A DNA stretch of 64,000 nt from Toxorhynchites rutilus septentrionalis (taxonomy: Eukaryota; Arthropoda; Insecta; Diptera; Culicidae), in the NCBI RefSeq assembly GCF_029784135.1, contig NC_073746.1:10325380-10389379 (forward strand). The letters are read 5' to 3'. The translations under genes were made by a program, and so were the position numbers. The notes beneath the pieces are model-generated. The model saw nothing but the letters and a program-made list of their open reading frames with translations. It was not told the origin of the DNA and ran no database searches. Positions 62,801-64,000 of this stretch are shown piece after piece. Position 1 is the stretch's first letter, and every line of letters begins with the position of its first letter.

Positions 62801-64000
62801 TAAACGATCGATTACAAGCCCGTTTGCTCACAACGATGATAATCCAATAATACAGTGATAACTTACGGTCATTATTATTGTTGAATGTTCATCAAATGAG
62901 TCAATAGTCCCTACTTGAATCAATCGGTTCTACTAGGTCCTACGGAAAATTGGAGATAAAAATCGCAGATAATACAAAATGGGACACAAATCCGTCAAAT
63001 GACAGTCACGCTAGAAACATTCTTATCATTTGTGAGGTCGCATCACAAAGGTTGTCCAATTTCGAGCGCTTATTGGTCAGTTTTTTTTCCAAATGGATGT
63101 ACGACATTTTTGCATCAATCGATTCGGAATTTCATTGCAAATGAAGAAAATTTCATATTTTATTAAATTAACCATCAAACAATTGTCAAACATATTAAAA
63201 TTATAAATTAAGGAATATTTCAATTTAGTTTTGGGGCACAGTACTGCTTTGAAATATGTTGGAACGTTTTCTATTATTCTTAATTTTTTGATAATGTTTC
63301 GAGAGGATTGAGCTTACTATTTTTTCCCATTTTTTAACACCTGCATTTTTTTTTCATGAAATCGATGTTTTTTGTGTTCGTGGATTTAAATATATGAAAC
63401 TAAACAAATCGACATCTGATCTATCTGTAGAACAATCCAATTTCGTATTATTTAGTATTTTTCTGGTTTCATTTCCATGTTATTGAGAATGTTTTTATGT
63501 TCATATATGTTTTTCACCATTGCTCTTACAGTCAACCGAATAGGGATTCAGGAAAATCATATAATTTTCTAATTTAGTATCCCATACAAAATTTCCCACA
63601 GCGAATACGATACAGCAACAAAATCATAGATTTTAGGGAAATAAAGAAATATATAACAGACGATGAAAATATATTTTCATAACGGGCAATGCTCGAAATT
63701 TTCAGAAAAAAATTTACAATAGAACAATACATTTAAAGATAAATTAGATCAGTACTGACTGGGTCTCAAAATTTAAAAAAAAATTGAATTTTGGCGACTT
63801 AAAAAAATTTGTGCCTCGGAACACTTCTAAAACTCTGGAAAAAACCACAAATATCTAGAAAATGCATAGGAATACACTCAAATACAAACCCAAAAGTTTT
63901 TTCAGTTTCAAAATTTCGATTTTTTTGGTACTTCAATTTTCAATGAATAGATTTTTTGATAATATTTCTCGATACACCTTAGTAAGATGCACTTTCAGTA
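59870..64000. other. No gene recognised; GC-rich island at 60655-60930
   Basis: Mostly AT-rich unassigned sequence. 60655-60930 stands out as GC-rich (GCGCCGCCCGGCGCC, CCTCGGGCCCGGGCC) with CpGs and lacks repeat partners in this window. Open frames here are short and without motifs. 61340-61360 is a simple A-run. 63160-64000 is strongly A/T-rich. Confidence 0.4.

Noticed and set aside
1..64000. Endogenous non-retroviral virus fragments, common in Aedes genomes
   Set aside because: No frame showed flavivirus, rhabdovirus or other RNA-virus protein motifs.

Overview
This window looks like transposon-dense, AT-rich intergenic or intronic DNA from a culicine mosquito (Aedes/Culex type). The assignment rests on the element families: DD37E Tc1/mariner elements of the mosquito ITm type, a Feilai-like tRNA-derived SINE, an L1-clade LINE, an I-clade LINE with RNase H, an R4/Dong-clade LINE, a BEL/Pao LTR element primed by tRNA-Phe, and Helitron-like ends. 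I recognise no host protein-coding gene, functional tRNA gene or rRNA gene. All readable proteins are transposon proteins, mostly broken.

Layout. 1-841: 3' part of a DD37E element; a complete sister copy lies at 48132-49391. 917-2209: a second DD37E element with TIRs of about 200 bp. 2.2-10.9 kb: three SINE insertions (one 498 bp with a 13-bp target duplication, two of one ~150-bp family), a rotted hAT (DUF4371-type) transposase interrupted in frame by a 473-bp MITE, and a mariner scrap. 11-19 kb: mostly unrecognised sequence with a possible pre-miRNA-like hairpin, a decayed pogo/jerky transposase and a Helitron-like end. 19.1-23.5 kb: an L1-clade LINE (minus strand) with one in-frame stop in ORF2. 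23487-35940: a BEL/Pao element (320-325-bp LTRs, ATCAG duplication) whose gag is split by a full-length I-clade LINE at 24831-30839 with both ORFs open and an Inr plus DPE promoter at its 5' end. 36-39.1 kb: tandem repeats, a Feilai-like SINE and nested MITEs. 39.1-46 kb: two Helitron-like copies; the second has its 5' tip split by a 6.4-kb TA-flanked element, itself hit by a 3.46-kb CR1/L2-type LINE. 46-48.1 kb: unassigned. 49865-50926: an element with a 9-bp duplication and minisatellite-like subterminal repeats. 51.2-52.5 kb: pogo-like HTH and mariner fragments. 52.6-56.65 kb: R4/Dong LINE with one uninterrupted 1277-codon frame. 57.8-59.9 kb: a MITE and a pogo-like shell holding a 564-bp mariner deletion derivative. 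60-64 kb: nothing recognised beyond one GC-rich island.

The genes do not form a pathway; they are a stratigraphy of insertions. The relative order is readable in several places: the I-clade LINE landed after the BEL element, the MITE after the hAT, the CR1-like LINE after the TA-flanked element, and that element after the Helitron. The best candidates for recent activity are the I-clade LINE and the R4/Dong LINE.
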